The translations under genes and the position numbers were made by a program. The notes below the pieces were generated by a model. The model was not told where the DNA came from and searched no databases. It worked only from the letters and a program-made list of their open reading frames with translations. DNA of 62,441 nucleotides from an uncultured Dokdonia sp. GTDB taxonomy: Bacteria > Bacteroidota > Bacteroidia > Flavobacteriales > Flavobacteriaceae. Location of the stretch: NCBI RefSeq assembly GCF_937910895.1, contig NZ_CALEMI010000019.1, positions 1-62,441 of the forward strand, in the 5' to 3' direction. Shown here piece after piece: positions 34,074-43,576 of this stretch (position 1 is its first letter; the number at the start of each line of letters is the position of its first letter).

Positions 34074-36668
34074 TTATCTTGTGCTTTGTTGTATATACTC
34101 TTCTAAGTTTTTATGAAGTTGTACTAATTTATAGTTTTCTGAAGCTATGATTGTATTCTCTTTTATAATTGGTTTTTTAAGCTCTTTGTTTATAGCGAGT
34201 AATTCAACAAGTCCTTCTGCTTGAGATTTACTGTTTAAATAATGTACTACGACAAAAGTTTGTCTATCATTATATACGTCAAGAGAGGTGGCATAATTAG
34301 AATATCCTAACGTTTCTAAGGCTGTGTCCAATTGTTCTTTTAAAGCTGTTGCACTTTGTATGTCCGAATTGGTAAATGCATAAACGATCTTCCAGTTTAC
34401 AGCGGTATCTTCATTCCCGAAGCTTCTAAATTGCATTTTGGGAATCACTTTATTAAGTAATTGTTGTGCTTTCTTACCTTCATCTGTTCGTGGATAGGTA
34501 AGTGCAACGTATTTCAAAGCCTCATTATAGGCGTTATATCCTTTATATCTGCCTAATGCTGTTGCTTTAAGTAATTCAAATTTTGGTAAAAAAGGATCCC
34601 CGTAAAATTGTTCTATTCGTTCGTCAAGACTTGTTAACAGAGATCCAAAACGCTGGTTCTGGAATTCTCTAAACAATCCATTATAAATAGCCTCTGGAGA
34701 AGACGCATCTTGTTCTAGTGCTGTGTTAGGATTATTAAGTATAGATGCATAACGAGAGTCTGGATAGTTGGTCGTAATATCTTGTTTGTAGTTATTTGCT
34801 TTTGCGCCATGCGTTTCGCTTGGGAACAAAGCATCCATCTGCGTATATATCTGATAAAGATTATATTTAGCTGGCAAAATTAATTGCTCCTCTGGATCAA
34901 TATCTAAAAGTTTCTCTAATCGATTGGAAGCTAATGGGTATTCTTTAAACTTCTCTTTATAAATAAGCCCTAATTGGAAATACGCAAAATCACGTTCTTT
35001 TTTGAGGCTGTCTAATGCTTTTTCTCCTTTGGGAATTTTTGCTAGGTAGTCATCTACCGTTAGCGACGTATCCTCTTCTCCCGAATCTACCAAAGAAGGG
35101 AGTGATCCTCCTTTAAGGGATACGGTTTGTCTTTCAGAAATACGCCATCCATCTGTTAAAGACCTTTTACCCCATCGCTTAGTAAAGGCTTGCCTTCCAA
35201 AAGCAACTGCGGTGGTATTGTAAAAATAGAAATCGCCTATTGAATTTCCTGAACTAGAGCCTCCTGATCTATCGCTAGTAGCTTTGTTATTACTTTTAAA
35301 GAATTCATTATTTCTAATTTCATCTACACGGCTAATAGAATCTTGACGTTCTTGTTCTTTGATTTTAGCAATGTATGTTTCAAAAAATACGCGTTGTTCT
35401 TCTTCAGAAAGTGATGTTAATGTTAGGATACTATCATTACGTTGTGAGAGTTCTTCGTACTTAATGACGTCTGTTAAGTTTTCTCTCTTTTTTCTGATGA
35501 TTCTAAATTCTCTAGTGCGATCATCTAGTTCTCCCATCACACTATCGTAATAAGACCCTGCGGTTTGATATTGAGCACTATCAAAGTTATGTTCTGCTAA
35601 TGCCAGATAATCTCTAGAATTCAAATATTTATCTTGAGAATCTTCTCTCAAGGACTTATTGTAGTTTGCAAGTGCAGAATCAATCTGATTGGTCTTTTTG
35701 AAATATGCTGCTTTAGCATAATAAATTTTGTCTAAAAAAGGTCTATTCTCTCTATTGTTCTGTAATTTTTCAAGCAATTCTAATAATACTAACTGGTCCC
35801 CATTTTCATAATCAAAATTACGTGCTTGTTCAATATGTGCATTAATCAAATACTTACGTGGAATCTTTCTGTTTAGGTCTATCACCTCTTGGAAAGCTAA
35901 GTTGGCACTGTCTTTTTCTCCAAGACCATTGTATAATTGCCCTTTTATAAAGTTATAGCGACCGCGCTCTTCGTTTCTTTTAGTGAGCCTTGTTGCTTCT
36001 TTTATATAAATGAGTGCGGTGTCTTTATGTTTTAAATTAAGATAGGCTTGAGCAAGCATGGCATACGCATCTGCTTTATCTTGGTCTTTTAATTTATCTT
36101 CTATCTTAAAGATTTTTAGTAAATTTTCAATAGCCACTTCATTATTATCTAAGCGAATATTTGTTTTTTGCTTCCAGATTTTAGCCTGCGCTATGTTATT
36201 ACTTTTTGGATAGTATGCTAGTACATAATTAAAAGCTTCTAAAGCAGGTACAAAACGCTGATCAAAATAACGGGCCTTTCCTAATAACATAAAAGCCTCA
36301 TCTATCTGAGGGTTGTATTCTTCTCCATCTATTTTCATGGAGTGTTTTTGTATTGCCTTTATCGCTTTTTCTTCAGCTTTTAAGAAATTTGGATCTCCAT
36401 CATCTTCCTTAAGACGAATAGATATTTCATCTGAAAAAGCAATACGCTCTATAGGAAGAATGTCCCAATAGTTATCATTAAAGGTAGAGATCAACGATTC
36501 GCGACCTTCTTCAAAGGCAACTTCTCCATTATATAACGTATTATACTCTGTTGTGACCGCATGATAATTACGGCTCACAAAAGAATTTTTTTTGCGAGAA
36601 CAGCTTGTTAAGAACAAAACTGAAAAGAAAATGCAACAACTATATTTTATACCTAGTTTCAAACTCAC
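34074..36668 (-). CDS. sprE: Type IX secretion/gliding lipoprotein SprE (PorW-like)
   Basis: The 864-residue protein starts with a lipoprotein signal (LFLTSCSRKKNSF, Cys 23) and continues RNYHAVTTEYNTLYNGEVAFEEGRE, a beginning I associate with SprE/PorW. TPR-like repeats fill most of the rest, for example ALEAFNYVLAYYPKSNNIAQ and ALIYIKEATRLTKRNEERG. SprE in Flavobacterium johnsoniae and PorW in Porphyromonas gingivalis are needed for type IX secretion, and SprE for gliding. Length fits. It is the first gene of the row leading through bactofilin into the ATP synthase genes. Confidence 0.82.
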   Translation of the reverse strand: MSLKLGIKYSCCIFFSVLFLTSCSRKKNSFVSRNYHAVTTEYNTLYNGEVAFEEGRESLISTFNDNYWDILPIERIAFSDEISIRLKEDDGDPNFLKAEEKAIKAIQKHSMKIDGEEYNPQIDEAFMLLGKARYFDQRFVPALEAFNYVLAYYPKSNNIAQAKIWKQKTNIRLDNNEVAIENLLKIFKIEDKLKDQDKADAYAMLAQAYLNLKHKDTALIYIKEATRLTKRNEERGRYNFIKGQLYNGLGEKDSANLAFQEVIDLNRKIPRKYLINAHIEQARNFDYENGDQLVLLELLEKLQNNRENRPFLDKIYYAKAAYFKKTNQIDSALANYNKSLREDSQDKYLNSRDYLALAEHNFDSAQYQTAGSYYDSVMGELDDRTREFRIIRKKRENLTDVIKYEELSQRNDSILTLTSLSEEEQRVFFETYIAKIKEQERQDSISRVDEIRNNEFFKSNNKATSDRSGGSSSGNSIGDFYFYNTTAVAFGRQAFTKRWGKRSLTDGWRISERQTVSLKGGSLPSLVDSGEEDTSLTVDDYLAKIPKGEKALDSLKKERDFAYFQLGLIYKEKFKEYPLASNRLEKLLDIDPEEQLILPAKYNLYQIYTQMDALFPSETHGAKANNYKQDITTNYPDSRYASILNNPNTALEQDASSPEAIYNGLFREFQNQRFGSLLTSLDERIEQFYGDPFLPKFELLKATALGRYKGYNAYNEALKYVALTYPRTDEGKKAQQLLNKVIPKMQFRSFGNEDTAVNWKIVYAFTNSDIQSATALKEQLDTALETLGYSNYATSLDVYNDRQTFVVVHYLNSKSQAEGLVELLAINKELKKPIIKENTIIASENYKLVQLHKNLEEYIQQSTR

Positions 36669-36808
36669 ATTGTTTTTTGATAAAAACAGAAAATGACCAT
36701 TTTTAGTATGGAAGCCCGTAAAAATACACTTCTTTTTGAAAAAATCGTGGGTTTACCTCTTTAAAATTGGTATCGTAGCCCTTATAGGCTGCATAAGGTA
36801 ACAACAAT

Positions 36809-36852
36809 AAACGCTATTTTCTTATATGCTTCTGCACAAGAAAATAGCGTTT
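36809..36852 (-). terminator. Terminator of the ABC transporter unit
   Basis: Arms AAACGCTATTTTCTT and AAGAAAATAGCGTTT are perfect 15-base complements with a 14-base loop, 34 bases beyond the stop of the ABC ATPase gene. The stretch 36,669-36,808 shows nothing else. Confidence 0.65.
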
Positions 36853-36885
36853 TATTATATTTAAAACTCAATAGGTACTCGTTAT

Positions 36886-37593
36886 TTACACTACTTCTTC
36901 TCCAGAAAAGTACTTTTCAAGCTCTTTAAGTGTTTCTGGAGACGTCATAATATCTTTAACTAGTTCTCCTTTTTCTAAGACAACAATCCGCTCACAAACC
37001 TCAGTCACATGTTGTAGATCGTGACTAGAGACCAACACGGTTACATCCTTATCTGCTGCTAGTTTTTTTATGATTCCTTTTAAGCGTATTTGTGTGGTAG
37101 GATCTAGATTTGCAAAAGGTTCATCCAGTATAATAACCTCTGGATTTCCTATCAATGTAGCTACAATACCTACCTTTTTTTGATTACCCTTCGATAAATC
37201 GCGTAGGTATTTACGCTTTCCAATAATTTCTCCATTAAAAAAATCTTCAAATCCAGCAAGAAGCGCATCAACATCTGCTTTGTTTTCTCCACGTAGATCC
37301 CCTATAAAGTAAAAGTATTCTTCTGGAGTGAGATAGCCTATTAAGAAGCTCTCATCAATAAAAGAGGCTGTATGTGATTTCCACTCTTCACTTTTATGAA
37401 CTTCATACCCGCCGTTTTTGATGTATCCTGTCGTAGGCTGAATCAAATCTAACAGACTACTAAACAAGGTTGTTTTTCCAGCGCCATTGTTTCCTACAAG
37501 TCCAAAAGCCTGTCCTTTAGGAATGCTGATGCGCTCTAAATGTAAAACAGATACTCCGTTGTAGCTTTTTGATAAGTTATGTATTTCAATCAT
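36886..37593 (-). CDS. ABC transporter ATP-binding protein
   Basis: A 235-residue ABC ATPase with Walker A GNNGAGKTT at 34-42, signature LSKGNQKKVG at about 137-146, Walker B EVIILDEPFANLDP right after it and the H-loop in VSSHDLQH. It pairs with the membrane protein whose gene ends 4 bases upstream. The signature has K for the more usual G-Q context but is complete. The substrate cannot be told; the match to the DUF5687 partner suggests an export-type system. Confidence 0.93.
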   Translation of the reverse strand: MIEIHNLSKSYNGVSVLHLERISIPKGQAFGLVGNNGAGKTTLFSSLLDLIQPTTGYIKNGGYEVHKSEEWKSHTASFIDESFLIGYLTPEEYFYFIGDLRGENKADVDALLAGFEDFFNGEIIGKRKYLRDLSKGNQKKVGIVATLIGNPEVIILDEPFANLDPTTQIRLKGIIKKLAADKDVTVLVSSHDLQHVTEVCERIVVLEKGELVKDIMTSPETLKELEKYFSGEEVV

Positions 37594-37597
37594 GGTG

Positions 37598-39067
37598 TTA
37601 GTTTTTTTGTTTGTAGGCTTGTAATGTTTTATACTTTTCTTTCTTATAGATCTTAATAATTAGATCAAATACTTTATCTCTCAAGGCAAATCCCGCGAGA
37701 CCCACAATAGCAACCAGTGCAAATCCAGACACAGGACCTAATGTGAAGTGTCCGATGGCATAAAGGGCCATGGGTCCAACCATTTTTGGCAAACTCACTA
37801 AAATCGTTTTAAGATTAAATGAACTCTTATCGCCAAAGGCCTTCTTACCACTCTGTAAATCTATAGGAGTCTTTATATAAGCACCTCCCAATAAAACCAA
37901 GTGTGCATTGATTCCCATATTAAAAATAGCTCCTACCAAAACTGCGGCAAGTACTTCCCATCCAAAATACACGTAAGGAATACACAATATAGTAGAGATT
38001 GCTGTTCCTATGACCACAAGCAACCATTTAGATCGTAAGTACTCTTTATACTTAATATTTTGAGTCATCATAAGCGGATAATAGGCACTATCCCAACTTG
38101 GCACAAACTGTCCAAAACTAAATAGAAACCCTCCAGTCACAAATACCGCCGCAAACATTCTCCAGAAAACTCCATCATATACCTCAATGGCACTTGTAAA
38201 GAACAATAGTCCATAAAATAAAAACAGTACGCTCATAAAAATTGTAGTTTTAGAGCGTTTATTTCTTAAAATAAGCCGAATGTCATTTTTGAGGAATGTA
38301 GACTGTTTCCCAAAACGATCTACCCAACCTAAATCTCCACCAGAGGCTTGACTTACTTTTTTAGCTAAGCCAGCATCAAGATATAATCTTGCTAAAAAAT
38401 ACTTGAACGCAATAGTCGCTACAATAACTAAGAGTAACATAGGAAAAATAACAAACCACATATTTTCATATAATCCCTGGAAGAAAGGCTGTGTAAATAA
38501 TGTAATATCAAAATATCCATAATATTGTACAAACCCAAATGCTGCAAATATCGCCCCCACACTAAGCACAAGCCATAACTTATCGTTTAAGAAAATATTG
38601 ATGAAGTTATTTGCATAAATAAATGCCGCCATCCCAATATGCCAAGCTAAAATGCCCAGCGGATTAAAGTCATGCGCAATTAAAACGATAGAAAAAGGAA
38701 TAAAGAAAAATGCATGCATCCAATTCCAAAAAGAGAGTACGGTTTTACCTAATGCAAATTTTACAATCTTCGTTTTTTTAAAAGGTAGTAGCAATAATGG
38801 TTTAATATTAACTACGGGCATTTTCTGTCCCACATACCGTATAATGAGATCTCCCACCACATAGTAAATCATAAACGTATTTATAGTAGAGAAGGGCTCA
38901 TACTCCATTTTTTCAAGTACAAAATATACCCCAACACCCGCACCAGCTAAGTATATAATCATCATCAATACCCCAAAAATCATTAAGATTTTAAGGGCTA
39001 GATTCGTTTGGAACGATGCTTTTCTAAAAAAGCCTTTCCACTCTAGATTTAAAAATTGTTTAATCAT
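37598..39067 (-). CDS. ABC transporter membrane subunit (DUF5687-like)
   Basis: A 489-residue protein with about 11-12 membrane helices in an arrangement typical of ABC-2-type permeases of Bacteroidota (DUF5687, from memory): MIKQFLNLEWKGFFRKASFQ, then YVVGDLIIRYVGQKMPVVNIKPLLLLPFKK. It shares a unit with the ATPase and starts on the same base as an upstream divergent frame, but the real divergent start is 96 bases further on. Function, likely export, is inferred from the partner. Confidence 0.82.
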   Translation of the reverse strand: MIKQFLNLEWKGFFRKASFQTNLALKILMIFGVLMMIIYLAGAGVGVYFVLEKMEYEPFSTINTFMIYYVVGDLIIRYVGQKMPVVNIKPLLLLPFKKTKIVKFALGKTVLSFWNWMHAFFFIPFSIVLIAHDFNPLGILAWHIGMAAFIYANNFINIFLNDKLWLVLSVGAIFAAFGFVQYYGYFDITLFTQPFFQGLYENMWFVIFPMLLLVIVATIAFKYFLARLYLDAGLAKKVSQASGGDLGWVDRFGKQSTFLKNDIRLILRNKRSKTTIFMSVLFLFYGLLFFTSAIEVYDGVFWRMFAAVFVTGGFLFSFGQFVPSWDSAYYPLMMTQNIKYKEYLRSKWLLVVIGTAISTILCIPYVYFGWEVLAAVLVGAIFNMGINAHLVLLGGAYIKTPIDLQSGKKAFGDKSSFNLKTILVSLPKMVGPMALYAIGHFTLGPVSGFALVAIVGLAGFALRDKVFDLIIKIYKKEKYKTLQAYKQKN

Positions 39068-39138
39068 TGCTCTTGATTGTTTACGGGGGGTTAGTGTTTA
39101 AAAAATGTGAAATGTTACATCTTCATCGTAATCCTTTG

Positions 39139-39146
39139 TATTTTTG
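39139..39146 (+). promoter_or_regulatory. -7 promoter box of the PaaE-like reductase
   Basis: TATTTTTG is an exact TAnnTTTG match 16 bases before the ATG at 39163, and it sits inside the longer frame from 39067. This is the reason to prefer the later start. Confidence 0.5.
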
Positions 39147-39162
39147 CGCTCAAAAATATACA

Positions 39163-40218
39163 ATGTCAAACTTCCATAAACTTACGATACAATCCATTAC
39201 CAGAGAAACAGCACAAGCCATTTCTGTTGGTTTTTTGATTCCATCAGACTTACAAGACACTTTTAGCTATCAAGCAGGACAATATATCACTTTAAAAAAA
39301 GACATTAACGGTCAAGAAGTACGACGTGCCTACTCGCTTTGCAGCACCCCTCAAAGTGGTGAGTTGCGTGTTGCAATCAAGGAAGTAGAAGACGGTACAT
39401 TTTCTAGGTATGCGAATAGAGAATTAAAGGAAGGCGACGTCCTTGAAGTAGCGCCACCAGAAGGAAAATTTCTATTGGATCCCGCTTTCGCGAAAGCAAA
39501 AAAAACCTATCTCGCATTTGCAGCAGGCTCAGGAATCACACCCATTATGAGTATGATCAAAACCACGCTCGAAGCATCTACAGAAAGTAGCTTTGTGCTA
39601 GTATACGGAAACAAACGTCCAGAAGATGCTATTTTTAGAGACGAATTACTCGCGTTAAGAGACCAGTATAAAGAGCGTTTTTCTATCGAATTTATTTACA
39701 GTCAGTCGCGAGAAGACGGAGCGCATTTTGGACGTATTATGAAGTCTACCGTTAACTTTGTTGTCAAAAACAAATATGCCTCTCACAACTTTAACGAGTA
39801 CTACCTCTGTGGTCCAGAAGCCATGATCAAAGAAGTAACCAAGGTATTAACTTCTAATGGTGTTGACGATTCACGCATCCATTTTGAACTCTTTACAGCT
39901 TCTACAGAAGAAGTGGTTATCAAAGAAGCACTTGACGGACAATCACAGATTAAAGTCATTGTAGATGACGAAGAATTTGAGTTTACCATGTCTCAAGATA
40001 CCCTTATTCTAGACGCTACGCTGGATCAAGATATAGATGCACCACACTCCTGCCAAGGAGGCGTTTGTAGTAGTTGTATTGCTCGAATTACAGAAGGAAC
40101 TGCCGTGATGGAGAAAAATCAAATCTTAACCGATAGTGAAGTTGCCGAAGGGTTGATTCTTACGTGTCAAGCACATCCTACCTCAGCAAAACTGGTTGTA
40201 GATTATGATGACGTTTAA
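39163..40218 (+). CDS. PaaE-like FAD/NAD(P)H and 2Fe-2S oxidoreductase
   Basis: I start at MSNFHKLTIQ; the upstream 32 codons contain the promoter. The 351 residues have an FAD-binding region (RRAYSL at 54-59), an NAD(P) site (AGSGITPIMS at 121-130) and a C-terminal plant-type 2Fe-2S domain with C297, C302, C305 and C335. This is the layout of PaaE, the electron-supplying subunit of phenylacetyl-CoA epoxidase, and of ferredoxin-NADP reductases with a fused ferredoxin. No paaABCD genes are in the window, so the partner is unknown. A core palindrome codes residues PAFAKAK between the FAD and NAD parts. Confidence 0.88.
   Translation: MSNFHKLTIQSITRETAQAISVGFLIPSDLQDTFSYQAGQYITLKKDINGQEVRRAYSLCSTPQSGELRVAIKEVEDGTFSRYANRELKEGDVLEVAPPEGKFLLDPAFAKAKKTYLAFAAGSGITPIMSMIKTTLEASTESSFVLVYGNKRPEDAIFRDELLALRDQYKERFSIEFIYSQSREDGAHFGRIMKSTVNFVVKNKYASHNFNEYYLCGPEAMIKEVTKVLTSNGVDDSRIHFELFTASTEEVVIKEALDGQSQIKVIVDDEEFEFTMSQDTLILDATLDQDIDAPHSCQGGVCSSCIARITEGTAVMEKNQILTDSEVAEGLILTCQAHPTSAKLVVDYDDV
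39484..39497. repeat. Core palindrome GCTTTCGCGAAAGC
   Basis: Perfect copy in the reductase gene, translated as AFAKA in the linker before the NAD(P) site. Confidence 0.85.
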
Positions 40219-40540
40219 AAAAGATCGTTCACTTTGTTCGCTGATAGAAAATAGACCGCTCGCTATGCTCGCTGTTAGAATATAGAAGGATCTATTAGTC
40301 TGTAGTCGTTTGTACATGAGTATAGCTCACTCTTAGAAAAAACCTCATCCTAACCTTCTCCCAGAGGGAGAAGGAACTCAATTAAAATATTCCCTCCTAA
40401 AAAGGAGGGTTAGGGAGGTGTAAAATAGAGTAGTACTCTATTTTTTTGGTCTTGATTCTTGGTTCTAAAAGCGAAGCGATCTTTTTTTAAATTACCATTT
40501 CTTTTAGATTTTTGGGAATAAGAATTTGTATTTTTCGAAA
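40219..40540. other. Gene-free stretch with repeats
   Basis: Holds two degenerate copies of a GCTCGCTATGCTCGCTG-type tract (about 40,226-40,275), a perfect hairpin at 40354-40374 (CCTTCTCCC and GGGAGAAGG) and a second one near 40,391-40,420 (CCCTCC with GGAGGG). Dispersed chromosomal repeats of this look are common in many bacteria. I see no gene here. Confidence 0.5.
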
Positions 40541-40834
40541 ATGTGGACATACTATCGGGATGTAACTTTATATACGCTGGCGATTACGTTGCTCACTTCT
40601 TTTGCGAGTGCGGCAATGTATAATTCTTTAAGTGCTCGTTTGTTTGATGCGGTATTGATTTTTGGCATCTTCGGAACTGGATTAGGTGTCTTGTCTTTTA
40701 ATTACTTTCAGAAAGCGCAGTATTATATGTATTATAATCTTGGATTTACAAGACAACAACTCATTACTCGTACCTGGCTCGTGAATCTAGTCATTGCCGT
40801 TATTTTTATAGGCATTATAGTTCTTTTACGATGA
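40541..40834 (+). CDS. Small three-helix membrane protein, minimal ABC partner
   Basis: I take the ATG at 40541 (MWTYYRDVTL); a TTG start five codons earlier is possible. The 97 residues have three hydrophobic helices (about 7-28, 33-52 and 76-96). The TGA of this gene overlaps the ATG of the ABC ATPase gene, so the two are coupled. It is much smaller than a usual ABC permease; it could be one subunit of a reduced exporter or a protein that anchors the ATPase. I recognise no family. Confidence 0.7.
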   Translation: MWTYYRDVTLYTLAITLLTSFASAAMYNSLSARLFDAVLIFGIFGTGLGVLSFNYFQKAQYYMYYNLGFTRQQLITRTWLVNLVIAVIFIGIIVLLR

Positions 40835-41493
40835 AAAAAGAGCTGCAATTACATAATGTAAGCAAAGCATTTGGCAAGAAGGAGGTGTTGAAAAACGTTT
40901 CTTTATCCTTCGCTCAAGGCGAAATCATAAGCTTGTTTGGTCGCAACGGCTCTGGAAAATCAACCTTGCTTAAAATCCTATTTGGCACTCTTAAAGCCGA
41001 CTCGATGGACTTAAGGATAGATAACAAACAAGTACACCCTAAAGATGTGATTCCGAAGCAGCTTATTGGCTACTTACCACAAGATAATTTTCTGCCTAAA
41101 CATTTGAAAGTACGTGATGTGATTCCGTTGTTTTATAAAAACGGAGCCGATCAGGATCTTATTTTTAGAGCGCCTTTTATAGAAAAAGTAGCGACTCACA
41201 AAGTGGGCACTTTATCACTTGGTGAGCTTCGCTATTTGGAGTTACTTCTGGTGGCGCATCTAGAGCATCCATTTTTATTACTCGATGAGCCTTTCTCTAT
41301 GATTGAGCCTTTGTATAAAGAGGTGATTAAGGAGTTTTTACTTTCGCTTAAAGCGAAAAAAGGAATACTCCTCACGGATCATTATTACAGGGATGTACTC
41401 GATATTTCTGATCGACATTTAGTGTTAGTCGATGGAACTACTCAGATCGCTAACGATGTAAGTGATTTAAAACGATTGGGATATTTGAAGTAA
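40831..41493 (+). CDS. ABC transporter ATP-binding protein
   Basis: The 220 residues have Walker A GRNGSGKST at 37-45, signature LSLGELRYLELL at about 131-142, Walker B PFLLLDEPFSMIEP and a H-loop in LLTDHYYRDV. The family resembles ATPases of lipoprotein or antimicrobial-peptide exporters, but the specificity cannot be read. It is coupled by a 4-base overlap to the small membrane protein in front and converges on the flavin enzyme gene, five bases away. Confidence 0.88.
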   Translation: MKKELQLHNVSKAFGKKEVLKNVSLSFAQGEIISLFGRNGSGKSTLLKILFGTLKADSMDLRIDNKQVHPKDVIPKQLIGYLPQDNFLPKHLKVRDVIPLFYKNGADQDLIFRAPFIEKVATHKVGTLSLGELRYLELLLVAHLEHPFLLLDEPFSMIEPLYKEVIKEFLLSLKAKKGILLTDHYYRDVLDISDRHLVLVDGTTQIANDVSDLKRLGYLK

Positions 41494-41497
41494 CTTC

Positions 41498-42463
41498 TCA
41501 AGATTGAGTTTCACTAATAAACCGTTTGATAATCGTCTTGACAGGCTCAATGGCTGTCGTCTCTTCTATAGACGGTCCTGCCACCCAGACTGTTTTATAG
41601 GTAGCGCCTTGTGCAGCTTTTGTGGTATCACGCATCCCTTTTGCAAAACGGATCATTTTCACCCACTTTTTAAGATTTTTGTTTTTATTCAAAACACGTT
41701 CTAGCCATGTTTGTTTCGTACCTATTTTTTGAACATAAGGCGTATTAATCACGGTACAAGGTGTTCCAGATATTTTTTGGGTCATCACAATATCATCAGC
41801 GCCATAATCTACACAGGCTTGTTTGTACTCTTGAGAAACAGGCGCTTCTTCACTGGCTATAAAAGGACTTCCTATACTGGCGCCAACTGCTCCGTATGAC
41901 ATAGCTCTGTCTAAATCTGCTTTATTACTAACACCACCCGCAGTAATCACAGGAATGGCACAGTTTTCATTTAATTCTTTGATTAAATCTTCTGGAGTTG
42001 CACCACCTCGATGTCCGCCTGCCTGATTATTGACTGCCACTAATGCGTCACAGCCCATCGCCTCTACCTTTTTAGAATAGGCAAGGTCAACCACGTCACA
42101 AAAGACCTTAATTCCTTTTGGTTTTGCTGCTTCTATGACTTTTTGAGGACTTCCTAAGGAGGTAATAATAAAATCAACACCCAATTCACACGCCGCTTCT
42201 AATTGTGCAGGGTATTTAAGATTTGATTTATTAACGATCAGGTTAATTCCGAAAGCACCACCAGGTACTTTGGCTGCTTTCAATTCTAAAATCGCTGCTT
42301 TTAACTCTTCAATGGTTCTGTAATTAAGTGCTGGGACACAGGCTGCAATTCCAGACTCCATTCCCGCTTTGAGCATAGCTACATTAGACACCAGAAACAT
42401 AGGCGCCATAATAATAGGGTGCTTTATATTAAGAAGTTCTGTAAGTGGTGTTTTCTTGATCAT
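41498..42463 (-). CDS. Nitronate monooxygenase-like flavin enzyme
   Basis: A 321-residue TIM-barrel flavoprotein of the 2-nitropropane dioxygenase/enoyl-ACP reductase II group: HPIIMAPMFLVSNVAML at the N-terminus, NNQAGGHRGGA in the centre, then ITAGGVSNKADLDRAMSYGAVGASIGSPFIAS, the FMN-phosphate site. Members oxidise alkyl nitronates or reduce enoyl groups; the specific substrate is not clear. Length fits. It is monocistronic with a TAnnTTTG box in front. Confidence 0.88.
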   Translation of the reverse strand: MIKKTPLTELLNIKHPIIMAPMFLVSNVAMLKAGMESGIAACVPALNYRTIEELKAAILELKAAKVPGGAFGINLIVNKSNLKYPAQLEAACELGVDFIITSLGSPQKVIEAAKPKGIKVFCDVVDLAYSKKVEAMGCDALVAVNNQAGGHRGGATPEDLIKELNENCAIPVITAGGVSNKADLDRAMSYGAVGASIGSPFIASEEAPVSQEYKQACVDYGADDIVMTQKISGTPCTVINTPYVQKIGTKQTWLERVLNKNKNLKKWVKMIRFAKGMRDTTKAAQGATYKTVWVAGPSIEETTAIEPVKTIIKRFISETQS

Positions 42464-42482
42464 GGTCTTGAATTTAGAGAGT

Positions 42483-42490
42483 CAAAGATA
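42483..42490 (-). promoter_or_regulatory. -7 promoter box of the nitronate monooxygenase-like gene
   Basis: On the minus strand this reads TATCTTTG, an exact TAnnTTTG match 19 bases before the ATG. Confidence 0.4.
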
Positions 42491-42515
42491 CAAAATAGTA
42501 TGCGTGCATAATAAA

Positions 42516-43529
42516 TTACAACAAACTCATTATTTTAGTCACTACATCTTGTGGTTTTATCGTACGCATCACCTCTTCATAACCAGCGGGCACTTTATTT
42601 CCGTATGTGGATGTGGGAATGGCAGGATACTTTGTCCTATCTGATAACAAACAGTTGTCTTCTTGTTTAAAAGGAGCAAATCCTGCGTACGGATGTGTAA
42701 CGCCCCATAAACTCACTGTGGGAACGCCATACATCGCTGCGAGATGCCCATTACCACTGTCCATAGACAGCATCGCATCTAGTTGCGCAATCAGGTTAAT
42801 TTCTTGTGGAAATGTAAGCGTTCCAGCGACTACGTTTGCGTTTCTACTATCTTGTATCAATGTATGTAGAAGCGCTTCTTCATTTGGCGCTCCAAATAAG
42901 AATACGTGTATTCCAGCCTCTTGATCTAATTTTTGAATGACTTCTTTCATCAAGTCGAGTGGATATTGTTTTCCCTGATGTGCTGCAAAAGGAGCAATTC
43001 CTATAAGTTTATGTTTGGTTTTTCCTATGATCTTAAGCACCTCATCCACAGCATCTGGTCTTGGGAGTGCTTCTGGATTAATGTCTGAAAATCCTAGATT
43101 TTTAAAAACAGCTATATACCGTTGCACGGTTGTTTTAAGGGGTTTAAAATTCTTGTTTTCTGTTTGAGTTAATGCTTTTTTTTCGGCTCTTCCTTTGTCT
43201 ATTTTGGCATTGGGAATTCCTAAAAAAAACCGAAGCATTTTTGATCTTAAGACGTTGTGCGTATCGGCTACGTGGGTAATGCCCAATTTTTTAAGTTGGC
43301 GAGAGAGTCTCCAAATCCCTAAAATGCCTTTATGGTGTGTTTTGGTTTCGGCAGCGACAAAATGCACATTGGGTACCGTGTCAACAATGGGCTTAAAGAA
43401 AGTTTTTGAAAGTACCGTGATTTTTGTTGCTGGGTACGCTTTCGCGAAAGCGTATATCACAGGAATCAACATCGCCACATCTCCCATAGCCGAAAGGCGA
43501 ATAACGAGAATATGTTGTGGTTGTTGCAT
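42516..43529 (-). CDS. Glycosyltransferase family 9 (heptosyltransferase-like)
   Basis: I prefer the ATG at 43529 (MQQPQHILVIRLSAMGDVAML) because family 9 begins with ILVIRLSxxGDV; the frame opens four codons earlier. The 337 residues have the two Rossmann halves of GT-B enzymes; the C-terminal one shows LSMDSGNGHLAAMYGVPTVSLWGVTHP. Members transfer heptose or similar sugars to lipopolysaccharide core on the inner face of the inner membrane. Sugar and acceptor are unknown. A core palindrome near the start is translated as VIYAFAKAYP. The downstream DUF4254 gene lies 47 bases away over a repeat hairpin. Confidence 0.88.
   Translation of the reverse strand: MQQPQHILVIRLSAMGDVAMLIPVIYAFAKAYPATKITVLSKTFFKPIVDTVPNVHFVAAETKTHHKGILGIWRLSRQLKKLGITHVADTHNVLRSKMLRFFLGIPNAKIDKGRAEKKALTQTENKNFKPLKTTVQRYIAVFKNLGFSDINPEALPRPDAVDEVLKIIGKTKHKLIGIAPFAAHQGKQYPLDLMKEVIQKLDQEAGIHVFLFGAPNEEALLHTLIQDSRNANVVAGTLTFPQEINLIAQLDAMLSMDSGNGHLAAMYGVPTVSLWGVTHPYAGFAPFKQEDNCLLSDRTKYPAIPTSTYGNKVPAGYEEVMRTIKPQDVVTKIMSLL
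43437..43452. repeat. Core palindrome CGCTTTCGCGAAAGCG
   Basis: Perfect copy with TA flanks, within the family 9 glycosyltransferase gene. Confidence 0.85.
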
Positions 43530-43546
43530 AGAATCCCTCACCTAAA

Positions 43547-43567
43547 TCCTCTCCCTGAAGGAGAGGA
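43547..43567. repeat. Dispersed hairpin TCCTCTCC-CTGAA-GGAGAGGA
   Basis: An 8-base perfect stem between the glycosyltransferase and DUF4254 genes, of the same family as 40354-40374. Confidence 0.5.
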
Positions 43568-43576
43568 CTTTTTGGT

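Noticed and set aside
39067-39162. N-terminal extension of the PaaE-like reductase
   Set aside because: It covers the TATTTTTG promoter box and has no family similarity; the start at 39163 gives a normal N-terminus.
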